Assembly: GCF_019931275.1 (NCBI RefSeq)
Contig: NZ_JAIOTY010000002.1
Coordinates: 950,131 to 1,014,130, forward strand
Direction of reading: 5' to 3'
DNA length: 64,000 bases
DNA from: Nitratidesulfovibrio sp. SRB-5
GTDB taxonomy: Bacteria; Desulfobacterota; Desulfovibrionia; Desulfovibrionales; Desulfovibrionaceae
Shown here piece after piece: positions 46,463 through 53,843 of the stretch. Within the stretch, counting starts at the first letter, position 1, and each line of letters starts with the position of its first letter. The translations under genes were made by a program, and so were the position numbers. The notes under the pieces are model-generated. The model made no database searches, had not been told where the DNA came from, and saw nothing but the letters and a program-made list of their open reading frames with translations.

Positions 46463-47173
46463 ATGAAAGAAACGCAGCACCCGCAGGATGGCGGCACGGC
46501 CCCATCCGACGCAGACAGTGCCGGAAATGGCGCCCTCGGCCCGCGCCGTAACGGTCGTTCCGCGCCGGAACGCCTGTGGCGGGCCGTGCGGCTGCACCGG
46601 CTGCGGCTGGTGCGCCTGCCGTCCACACCGCATCGCATCGCGCTGGGCGTGGGCCTTGGCATGCTCATCGGGTCCATTCCGCTGATTCCCTCGCAGATGC
46701 TGCTGGCGGGCGTGGTGGCCTGGCTGCTGCGGGCCAGCCCCACGGCGGCGGTCATCGCCACGCTGTATTCCAACCCCGTGACCTTCGGCCCACTGTACGC
46801 CATTTTTTTCGCCATCGGCTCGTTTCTGCTGCCGAACATGCATGTGGCGCTGCCCGACGATCTCGCCAACCTCACCTCGCTGCTGGCCATGGGCTGGGAC
46901 GTGTATCTGGTGCTGTGCGCTGGCGGGGTGGTGTTTGGCGCGGTGGCCGGGGTGGCGGCCTACGTGGCAACGCATCGCATGGTGGCGGCGTACCAGCAGC
47001 GTCGGGTGCGCTGGCGCACCGGGGCCAGAAACGCACCGCCGGTGCAGCCGGGCTGCGCACCGTCCGAAGAGGGTGACGGGTGCGAACAGAATGGCGCCGC
47101 CAATGGCGGCGCGGTGGCGGACGATCGTGACGACGGGCACGGGGGGGATGGGGGGCACGGCGTGCAGCGATAG
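46463..47173 (+). CDS. DUF2062 membrane protein
   Basis: 236 residues, ATG at 46463 with CCGGAG upstream. The DUF2062 pattern is clear: PHRIALGVGLGMLIGSIPL, SPTAAVIATLYSNPVTFGPL and a further two hydrophobic segments. Basic N-terminus, Gly/Asp/His-rich low-complexity C-terminus (about 200-236). The function of the family is unknown to me; it often appears near glycosyltransferase or envelope genes, which are not present here. Confidence 0.85.
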   Translation: MKETQHPQDGGTAPSDADSAGNGALGPRRNGRSAPERLWRAVRLHRLRLVRLPSTPHRIALGVGLGMLIGSIPLIPSQMLLAGVVAWLLRASPTAAVIATLYSNPVTFGPLYAIFFAIGSFLLPNMHVALPDDLANLTSLLAMGWDVYLVLCAGGVVFGAVAGVAAYVATHRMVAAYQQRRVRWRTGARNAPPVQPGCAPSEEGDGCEQNGAANGGAVADDRDDGHGGDGGHGVQR

Positions 47174-47384
47174 CCCCGCGGCGTGCGGTCAGGGGGCGTG
47201 CGGCCAGGCGGAACGCTGGCGCTGGTGATGGCTGGCGTGAGACAGGCGAGCCCCTGCCGGTACAGGCGAGCCCCTATCGGTACTGGCGGGCCCCAGACGA
47301 GTCCCTGACGGGTCACAGACTGGCCCGTGTCTGGCCCCAGTCTGGTCCGCGTCTGTTTTGGTCGAGTGAAAACGGGCTGACGGC

Positions 47385-48827
47385 TCAGGAATCGAGGCGG
47401 TACGCGGCGCGTGCCGCCTCTTGCAGTTCCGGCGGCAGCAGATGCAGCCACGGCGGCGGGCATGCCGCGCGAAAGCCCGGCAGTTCGATGCGGGCGTGGT
47501 GCAGGAACAGCGTGGCGGGGGCGGGGGGGCGTGCACTGTGCGGCGCGCCCTGCGGCATGGTGGTGCCGGTGCCGTCCGGGGTGCCGTAGCGCGCATCGCC
47601 CACGATGGGGTGCCCCAGCGAGGCCAGGTGGGCGCGGATCTGGTGGCGCGCACCCTTGCGGATGACGCAGCGTACCAGTGTAAAGGGCGTGCCGGGGGGG
47701 CTGGCGGGGGCGGGTGCATGCGTGGTGCGGGCAGTCGCAGGTGCGGAACCTTGCCCGGCATCGCCCGCGAGGGTGGGCGTGCAGGGCGCGGCATCCGGAA
47801 TGTCCGTTGTCTGCATGACGCCCAGCGGCGTGACCATGGTATGGCGCAACGCATCGGGGGTGTCCTGCGGCAGGACGCGGGTGGTGGCGCGGTTGGCCGT
47901 GTCCAGCCCCCGGCGCACTGTCATGGGCTGGGCCAGCACGCCGTGCACCAGTGCGAGGTAGGTTTTGGTCACCTGGCCGGAATTCTCGGCTGCGTGGAAG
48001 CGGTGGGCGGCCTGCGGGGCACGCGCGGCCAGCAGGATGCCGGAGGTGGGGCCGTCCAGCCGATTGAGCAGGCGCGGAAAGCCCGTGGTGTCGTCCGCAA
48101 CCGGCAATGGCCGGGAAGCATCGGGGGCGGCAGGGTCAGTCGGGGCAGCGGGATCGGCCAAGTCCGTGAGGTCGGACAAGTCAGCGGGATCGGCCAAGTC
48201 AGCGGGAGCGTCCAGGTCCGTGAGATCGGCGCGATCGGCCAACGCAACCATGTCTGGCTGCCCGAGCAGGATGGGCAGCAGCGCTTCCACGTTGGGGGCG
48301 GCGCTGCCCGCTATGGCGGCGGAATGCAGCCCGCCGGGCTTGTACAGGGCCACCAGCCCGTCGGCCTCCGCCAGCACGTGGGGCGCATTGGCGACATTTC
48401 CGGCGGCATCGCCGGTGGATGCGGCCCCGCTCCGCAGGGTGTCCTGTGTGGCCTTTGGCCCGGCCTGCGGTCCGGCAGGCAGCGCAGCCGCCTGCATGGT
48501 GGCGCGCATCGCGTCCAGCGGGCGCAAGGCGACCCGTTGTCCCGTCCGCACCCGCGTGCCCGGCTGGGCAGGGCGTCCGTCCAGCAGCACGGCATGGGTC
48601 AGCCACAGGCGGCGGCGGGCGCGCAGGCCCGCGCCGGGCGGGAGAAGGGGGGGATGTGCGTCGTCAGGCGACCGGTCCGACTGGTCCGACCGGTTCGACC
48701 GGTCCGATTGGTTCGACCGGTCCGATTGGTCCAGCAGGGGCAGCAGCCGGGCCAGGGCGGCATCAAGCCGGGCGCCGTCGTCTTCCGGCGCGATGCATGC
48801 CGTCCCGGTGTGCGCCTCAGCGTTCAC
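47385..48827 (-). CDS. RluA-family pseudouridine synthase with low-complexity inserts
   Basis: About 480 residues from a GTG at 48827 that overlaps the end of the kinase gene by 11 bp; no ATG fits before the S4-like N-terminus (DDGARLDAALARLL). The catalytic Asp is in LLNRLDGPTSGILLA, and KTYLALVHGVL plus GARHQIRAHLASLGHPIVGD are typical RluA-family blocks. Two extended inserts are unusual: a SDRSNQSDRSNRSDQ repeat (about residues 35-55) and a LADPADLSDLTDLADP-type run (about 195-240), so the protein is about 200 residues longer than usual. It isomerises uridine in rRNA or tRNA; target unknown. Confidence 0.88.
   Translation of the reverse strand: MNAEAHTGTACIAPEDDGARLDAALARLLPLLDQSDRSNQSDRSNRSDQSDRSPDDAHPPLLPPGAGLRARRRLWLTHAVLLDGRPAQPGTRVRTGQRVALRPLDAMRATMQAAALPAGPQAGPKATQDTLRSGAASTGDAAGNVANAPHVLAEADGLVALYKPGGLHSAAIAGSAAPNVEALLPILLGQPDMVALADRADLTDLDAPADLADPADLSDLTDLADPAAPTDPAAPDASRPLPVADDTTGFPRLLNRLDGPTSGILLAARAPQAAHRFHAAENSGQVTKTYLALVHGVLAQPMTVRRGLDTANRATTRVLPQDTPDALRHTMVTPLGVMQTTDIPDAAPCTPTLAGDAGQGSAPATARTTHAPAPASPPGTPFTLVRCVIRKGARHQIRAHLASLGHPIVGDARYGTPDGTGTTMPQGAPHSARPPAPATLFLHHARIELPGFRAACPPPWLHLLPPELQEAARAAYRLDS
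48668..48735. repeat. 15-bp-type in-frame repeat in the pseudouridine synthase gene
   Basis: Variants of GGTCCGACCGGTTCGACC repeat for nearly 70 bp and code for alternating Ser-Asp-Arg/Gln-Ser units. A second repeat-rich stretch lies at about 48120-48245 in the same gene. Confidence 0.8.
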
Positions 48828-50319
48828 CGGACGGGGCCGCCAGCGCCCGTTCCGCCGTGGACATGGCCCCCACGCGCAGCGGCACGGCCACCCGGAAAAT
48901 GGCGCCGTTGCCGGGTTCGCTTTCCACCCATACCCGACCGCCATGCGCGGTGACGATGCGCTTGACGATGGTCAGCCCAAGGCCGGTGCTGGCCTCGCCC
49001 GCCGTGGGCCGGGCGCTGAGCTTTTCGAACGAGTGGAACATGCGTTCGCGTTCTTCGGGCAGGATGCCGGGGCCTTCGTCCGCCACCTCGAACACCGCTT
49101 CCGTGCCCTCCACGCGCACCGCCACGCTGATGCGCGTCTGGGGCGGGGTGAACTTCACCGCGTTGCTCAGCAGGTTGTCGAACACCTGTGCCATGCGGCG
49201 CGGGTCGAACATGCACTGGGCGTGCGTGAACTGTTTGTCGATGCGGATATTCTTGGCGCCCGCCGCCAAAGAGGCAAAGGACAGCCGCTCCGCCGCCAGC
49301 ACGGCCAGGTCGCCGGGTGCCAGCACCAGGTCCAGCCGACCGCTTTCGATGACGGTGACGTCCAGCAGATCGTTGACCAGTTGAAGCATCTCGTTGCTGG
49401 CCTGGTGCATGGTGCCCAGCACGCTGCGCTGGTCGTCGGTCAGCGGCCCCAGCACCCCGTCCAGCAGCAGGCGGCTGAAGCCCCGGATGCCGTTGATGGG
49501 GTTGCGCAGGTCGTGCGCGGCCATGCCCAGGAAGCGGTTCTTGACGTCGTTCAGTTCCACCAGGGTGCGGGCGCGCTCCACCGTTTCCACGTTCTGGAGC
49601 ACGCGGCAGTACAGTTCCTCGCGCAGGAAGGGCTTGGTGATGAAGTCGTCGGCGCCGTTCTTGATGAACTCCACGGTAAGCGGGCGTTCGGCGTGGACGG
49701 AAACACCCATGATCGACAGCGCTTCGCGCGGGTAGCGTTCGCGGATGCGGCGGGTCAGCTCCAGCCCGTCCATGTCGGGCATCATGAAATCGGTGATCAC
49801 CAGCATCACGTCCGGGTTGCGCTCCAGCACGCGCAGGGCCGTGGGGCCGCCCGAGGCCTCGTACACCTGGAACATGTAGCGGCGCAGTTCTTCCTTCATG
49901 AAGGTGCGCATGGAGGGCGAATCGTCCACCACCAGGATCTTGGCCGTGCGGTTGCGGTGCAGCCGGTCCACGGCGCGCACCACGTTGTCGACGGCGTACT
50001 CGTCCTTGATGATGTAGTCGATGACATCCTTGGAAAGGATGTAGCGGCGCGTGGTGTCGTCCAGACGAGAGGTGAACACCAGCGACGGCACCTTGCGGGT
50101 GCGTGCATGGTCCACCACTTCGCCGTCGGGGGCGTCGGGCAGGGTAAGGTCGAGGATGGCGAGAAACAGGTTGGGACCCTGCTCGTCCATGATGCGAACG
50201 GCCTCGGCGCACGTGCCCGCCGTGACCACGGAAAAACCGAGGCGTTCGGCGATGCGGGTGCGCAGTTCGTCCGCGCTGGCGCGGCTGTCCTCGACGATGA
50301 GGATGAGCGGATGCGTCAT
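48817..50319 (-). CDS. Soluble histidine kinase with two N-terminal receiver domains
   Basis: 500 residues, ATG at 50319 (CGGAG upstream). Receiver 1 (1-120) has LILIVEDS and the acceptor in LAILDLTLPD. Receiver 2 (about 125-245) has ILVVDDS and LVITDFMMPDMDG; both look functional. A HisKA domain (FLGMAAHDLRNPINGIRGF) and HATPase (NLLSNAVKFT, DEGPGI, TGLGLTIVKRI) follow. No membrane or sensor domain, so it must be driven by phosphate from other kinases or by a partner protein. Its gene overlaps the pseudouridine synthase gene downstream. Confidence 0.93.
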   Translation of the reverse strand: MTHPLILIVEDSRASADELRTRIAERLGFSVVTAGTCAEAVRIMDEQGPNLFLAILDLTLPDAPDGEVVDHARTRKVPSLVFTSRLDDTTRRYILSKDVIDYIIKDEYAVDNVVRAVDRLHRNRTAKILVVDDSPSMRTFMKEELRRYMFQVYEASGGPTALRVLERNPDVMLVITDFMMPDMDGLELTRRIRERYPREALSIMGVSVHAERPLTVEFIKNGADDFITKPFLREELYCRVLQNVETVERARTLVELNDVKNRFLGMAAHDLRNPINGIRGFSRLLLDGVLGPLTDDQRSVLGTMHQASNEMLQLVNDLLDVTVIESGRLDLVLAPGDLAVLAAERLSFASLAAGAKNIRIDKQFTHAQCMFDPRRMAQVFDNLLSNAVKFTPPQTRISVAVRVEGTEAVFEVADEGPGILPEERERMFHSFEKLSARPTAGEASTGLGLTIVKRIVTAHGGRVWVESEPGNGAIFRVAVPLRVGAMSTAERALAAPSGER

Positions 50320-50724
50320 GATGCTCCGTGCAGGCGTGCAGGCTCGCCGTTCCCGTTGAAGGGAACGGCAGTGGCAGGGTGCGCCATTTCACACGGATTT
50401 GCAAGCACCCGCGGAGTGCCCGTACGGCAGTGCCCGTACGGCAGGGCGGGACGGCGTGTCCGGCAGGTCAATACAGGTCGGGGGCAGACCGGGGCCAGAT
50501 CGACCGCAGCTCGGGGACAGGCCGATGGAAGGCCGTACGGCAGGGAACGCAGCGTGCCGGGTTGCCGCGCGCGCTGGAGCACGGGCCTGTCCGCATGCGG
50601 AACCGCACCCTTTCGCGGGGGGCTGTGAGGCGCGGGGCAACTGCGCCGCCGGGCCCGGACCGGACAGGAAGCCAGCGTGAACGGCACGGGCGGCCACGCA
50701 TGAGCGCGTGATCCGCCCGCACGC
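50320..50724. other. Intergenic region upstream of the two-receiver kinase
   Basis: About 400 bp without a convincing gene. A direct repeat CAGTGCCCGTACGG (about 50416-50446) occurs twice. On the minus strand this would be the promoter region of the kinase gene and the downstream region of the CII-like gene. Confidence 0.4.
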
Positions 50725-50991
50725 TCAGGACTGTTTGCCGCCAACCGTCTCCATCTGGCGCGGGGTGAGCTGATAGCCCATTTCCTGGGCCATGTACTCC
50801 AGCGCGGCCACGTCGCGGGTCACCCGCATGATTTCCAGCAGGGTATCCGCACCCAGCTTGGCGCTGTGATCGTGGGGGTTCAGTTCACGCATCATGGTGG
50901 GATAGGGCTTGCCGATCTGCTGGGCAACCCACTTGGACCGCCGCGCGCCAAGCACGGCGTTTTGAATGATACTGGTCACGCTTCTGCGCAT
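50725..50991 (-). CDS. Phage CII/CP76-like DNA-binding regulator (orphan)
   Basis: 88 residues; ATG at 50991 with AGGAGG 7 bp upstream. AQQIGKPYPTMMRELNPHD followed by SAKLGADTLLEIMRVTRDVA and ALEYMAQEMGY matches the family of phage CII-type regulators (Phage_CP76), in which a short helix-turn-helix is followed by this conserved block. No other phage gene lies nearby, so it is probably a domesticated remnant that regulates a host gene. Own AT-rich promoter region with repeated CGTATTTT boxes at 51108-51142. Confidence 0.7.
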   Translation of the reverse strand: MRRSVTSIIQNAVLGARRSKWVAQQIGKPYPTMMRELNPHDHSAKLGADTLLEIMRVTRDVAALEYMAQEMGYQLTPRQMETVGGKQS

Positions 50992-51502
50992 GGGGGCTTC
51001 CTCCTGCCTGCGGTGGTGGAAACCGGCGCACCATTGGCGGTGCGCGGAGGGCACTGGACCATGTTAACGCAGAAATCATGAAGCCATGGGGTTGTAAACC
51101 TGATGATACGGTATTTTGGGCGTTGAGCGTGACCGTATTTTCATGGTAGTGTCCCTCCGAATCGATGTAGGGTTGCGCTCCTTCCGGTAGGGGTTGCGCG
51201 ATTGTTTGGCGGCAAGGCCACTGCACGGCGCGGTTGTGGGCCGCGTTGGCCGGAGCTGCCGGAGTCGGGGGAATCCCCTGAGCACGGGCGCGGGCGGAGT
51301 ACCCGGCGCCGGTTGCAACCGGTTGCGGTCAGTTGCGGCCAGTTGCAGGCAGGCCCCGCCGCAGGGGCGACGAGGTAGCTTGGCTGTGATGGGCAGGCGG
51401 TAGGGCGGCAGGGCGGCAGAATGGGCAGGCTCTGGGCAGGCACGGGTGGCGCGATGCGGGGGATGCCCGCCGGGCCACCGGGGCAGGGAGTGAGAAGACA
51501 GC
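50992..51502. promoter_or_regulatory. Divergent region between CII-like gene and the NarL-type regulator
   Basis: About 510 bp without a gene. The left part (51060-51150) is AT-rich with two direct boxes ACGGTATTTT and ACCGTATTTT about 27 bp apart, a layout expected for CII-type binding to direct repeats. The right part holds CCGGTTGCAACCGG (51309-51322), a perfect 14-bp palindrome, followed by three GTTGCGG/GTTGCAGG half-sites. Confidence 0.4.
51309..51322. promoter_or_regulatory. 14-bp palindrome CCGGTTGCAACCGG
   Basis: Perfect palindrome about 180 bp upstream of the NarL-type regulator, followed by spaced GTTGC half-sites up to 51348. Candidate operator, regulator unknown. Confidence 0.35.
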
Positions 51503-52198
51503 ATGGAAAGCGGGCGCAACGTGTTCATTGCCGCGCATCAGCCGTTGATGCGCGAAGGGCTGAAGGTGCTGCTGCGCGGGCTGGAAGGGGTGCGCGTGTG
51601 CGGCGAGGCGTCGGACGGGCGTGCCGCGCTGGAGGGGTGCGAACGGTTGGGCGCGGACCTGGCCGTCATTGAATGCGGGCTGCCCCTGTTGGACGGGGTG
51701 TGCGTGATGCGGCTGCTCAAGCGTCGCCATCCGTCCCGGCGGGTGCTGGCCATTGGCGGGGACGACCCGGCCATGCTGCGCCCCGCGCTGGAGGCGGGGG
51801 CCGACGGCTATCTGCTGCCGGAAGCCAGCGCCGAAGAGGTCCGGATGGCGGTGCGGGCGTTGCTGGCGGGCGGGGGCTGGCTGTCGCCGTGGGCCGCGCG
51901 CGAGGTGCTGCGCGACAGGCGTAGCGCCGCCGAGGCGGAACCGGCGGAGCGAGAGCGCGATGCCCTTGCCCTGCTGACCCCGCGCGAGCGCGAGGTGCTG
52001 CACTTGGTGGCCGAAGGGTATCGCAACCGCGAAATCGCCGGGCTGCTGGTGGTCAGCGACAGGACCGTGGAAAAACACCGCGCCAACCTGTTCCGCAAGC
52101 TTTCGCTGCATTCCCAGGCCGATGCCAGGGCATGGGCCGAGGAACGCGGCTTTGCCCTGCGGCCAAGGCCGCGTGGCGAGCGGTCGGGGTTTGGCTGA
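51503..52198 (+). CDS. NarL/FixJ-type regulator with a degenerate receiver domain
   Basis: 231 residues, ATG at 51503. The C-terminal LuxR helix-turn-helix is complete: LTPREREVLHLVAEGYRNRE, IAGLLVVSDRTVEKHRANLF and RKL. The receiver keeps its fold but not its chemistry. The acidic pair is Ala11-His12 (FIAAHQP), the phosphorylated Asp is Glu57 (AVIECGLPLLDG), the switch Ser/Thr is Gly (VLAIGGDD) and the conserved Lys is Pro (GYLLPEAS). Phosphorylation therefore looks impossible; Glu at that site could mimic the active state. No cognate kinase is adjacent on the same strand. Confidence 0.92.
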   Translation: MESGRNVFIAAHQPLMREGLKVLLRGLEGVRVCGEASDGRAALEGCERLGADLAVIECGLPLLDGVCVMRLLKRRHPSRRVLAIGGDDPAMLRPALEAGADGYLLPEASAEEVRMAVRALLAGGGWLSPWAAREVLRDRRSAAEAEPAERERDALALLTPREREVLHLVAEGYRNREIAGLLVVSDRTVEKHRANLFRKLSLHSQADARAWAEERGFALRPRPRGERSGFG

Positions 52199-52253
52199 GC
52201 CGGGCGTGGCGCCCGCTTTTTCGTGTCCGGCACGCAAGGGCCGGGGCGCGTGG

Positions 52254-52769
52254 TTATTCCTTGCGCACGGGGCCCACGATGCCACCGGTCAGCCGTACAA
52301 GGTCGCCAGGCGTCAGGGGGAACACCGCGTGCGGAGTGCCTGCCGCCGCCCAGATGTCGGGCAGGTCCAGCAGGTCCGCATCGATCAGGCAGCCCACCGG
52401 AGTGGCGTGGGCCACCGGGGGCACGCCGCCGATGGCGTAGCCGGTGGCCTGGCGGACGAAGTCGACGTCGGCGCGGCCCAGCGGTTCGCCCGCCAGCACG
52501 GCAGCCCGTTTTTCGTCCACCCGGTTGGCTCCGCTGGCGACGATGAGCCAGCCGCGCCCACTCTGCTTGCCCCTGAAAATCAGCGACTTGACGATCTGGG
52601 CCACGGTGCAGCCCACGGCATCCGCCGCTTCCTGGGCGGTGCGGGTGGAGTCGGGCAGTTCACGCACCACGAAGCGCGGGGTGCTGTAGTCGCCGCCAGC
52701 CTCGCGCACGGCCTGGTCCAGCCAGTCCTGCACGCGGCGTGCGCTGGGGGAAAGGGATGCATCGACCAT
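52254..52769 (-). CDS. YbaK/ProX-type aminoacyl-tRNA deacylase
   Basis: 171 residues, ATG at 52769 with GAGGAGGG 5 bp upstream. AQIVKSLIFRGKQSGRGWL contains the conserved Lys, and ATGYAIGGVPPVAH the GxxPP-type loop of the family. The N-terminus (VQDWLDQAVREAGGDYSTPRF) is normal. Such proteins hydrolyse mischarged tRNA (for example Cys- or Ala-tRNA-Pro) in trans. Separate from its neighbours; a hairpin at 52823-52855 lies upstream. Confidence 0.88.
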   Translation of the reverse strand: MVDASLSPSARRVQDWLDQAVREAGGDYSTPRFVVRELPDSTRTAQEAADAVGCTVAQIVKSLIFRGKQSGRGWLIVASGANRVDEKRAAVLAGEPLGRADVDFVRQATGYAIGGVPPVAHATPVGCLIDADLLDLPDIWAAAGTPHAVFPLTPGDLVRLTGGIVGPVRKE

Positions 52770-52822
52770 GGGGCCCTCCTCGAAAGATGTTTCCCGGTGG
52801 GGGGATAGCCCATGGAGGCAGG

Positions 52823-52855
52823 CAGGGCAAGTCCGGGAATTCCGGGCTTGCCCTG
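52823..52855 (-). terminator. Hairpin downstream of the iron-sulfur gene
   Basis: Arms CAGGGCAAGTCCGG and CCGGGCTTGCCCTG pair with one wobble, 90 bp beyond the iron-sulfur gene stop on the minus strand. No U-tract, so the termination role is tentative. Confidence 0.45.
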
Positions 52856-52945
52856 TTCATTTCCGGTCGTGGGGCAGGCAAATATGCGCGACGAGGGGCA
52901 GGACCGGTAGCGCGGAGCGCGCCTGCGGCCAGCCCCGGCTGCGGT

Positions 52946-53839
52946 TCAGTCCTTGCCGCCCCCGTGCATCATGCGGATGTCCATGATGTCCTTGGCCGGG
53001 TAGACTCCGCTGGGGCAGGCCCGGCTGCACGCCATGTGGCGGCGGCAGTGGCGCTCGCCGTGCGGCCCCTTGCCGATGTGCAGCAGTTCCTCGCGCCGTT
53101 CGGGGTGGCGGGCCAGTTCGCGGTTCAGCGCGGCCAGCGGTGCGGGCCCGATGAACATGGCGTCGGCAGGCGCGGATTCGTCCGAGTCCTGCGCAGATTG
53201 GCGGGCGGCCTGCCGGGTGGGTTGGTGGGCGGAGTGTTGCGAGCCCTGGGCCGTGGCGGGGGGCATGTCGTCGGTGCCGTTGCTGACCGGGCAGGCCGAC
53301 ATGCAGGCCCCGCATTCGATACAGTTCTCCAGCCGGGTGTAGCGCGCCACCCCGTGCGGCACACCGGTGGAGGCCTTTTCCACCGGGCGCACGTAGCCCC
53401 AGTCCGGTTCGATGTGGGCGAACATGGGGCGCATGTCCACCATCAGGTCGCCCAGCACGGGCAGCGAACGCAAGGGTTCCAGGGTCACCACGTCGGTGCC
53501 CAGGGCCAGCATGCGGGTGATGCAGGCCAGCCGCTCGCGCCCGTTGATGCGCATGGCGCAGGTGCCGCAGCTGGAATGGTGGCACGAATGGCGGTAGACC
53601 AGCGTGGGGTCCGTCTCCACGCGGATGCGGTCCAGCACGTCGAGCACGGAATCTTCTGGCCGTACCGACAGCCGGTAGTCATCGAAGCGGGCGTTGGCCC
53701 CGCCGGGGCCGCTGCGCAGTACCCGCACCGTGAGCGTGCGCGCCTGTTGCGGCGAAGAAGCGGCCACGGGGGCGGGTGGGGAGCCTGATTCGGGCGTGGC
53801 GGCGGATGCGCCGGGCGCGGTCTTTTCGGCATCGCTCAT
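52946..53839 (-). CDS. SdhB/FrdB-like iron-sulfur protein paired with a GlpA-like flavoprotein
   Basis: 297 residues, ATG at 53839 with AGGAG 8 bp upstream, 4 bp after the flavoprotein stop. Three cluster motifs in the order of succinate dehydrogenase/fumarate reductase B: a 2Fe-2S ferredoxin domain (CHHSSCGTCAMRINGRERLA), CIECGACMSACPV for 4Fe-4S, and CRRHMACSRACPSGV for the third cluster. A low-complexity insert (about 195-225) separates the last two, and an Ala/Pro-rich extension of about 35 residues precedes the first domain. It would carry electrons from the flavoprotein, presumably to quinone, but no membrane C subunit is encoded here. Confidence 0.88.
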   Translation of the reverse strand: MSDAEKTAPGASAATPESGSPPAPVAASSPQQARTLTVRVLRSGPGGANARFDDYRLSVRPEDSVLDVLDRIRVETDPTLVYRHSCHHSSCGTCAMRINGRERLACITRMLALGTDVVTLEPLRSLPVLGDLMVDMRPMFAHIEPDWGYVRPVEKASTGVPHGVARYTRLENCIECGACMSACPVSNGTDDMPPATAQGSQHSAHQPTRQAARQSAQDSDESAPADAMFIGPAPLAALNRELARHPERREELLHIGKGPHGERHCRRHMACSRACPSGVYPAKDIMDIRMMHGGGKD

Positions 53840-53843
53840 GGGG

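Noticed and set aside
48828-48944. Upstream ATG for the pseudouridine synthase
   Set aside because: It would overlap the kinase coding sequence by about 130 bp and add unconserved residues; the GTG at 48827 fits the family start.
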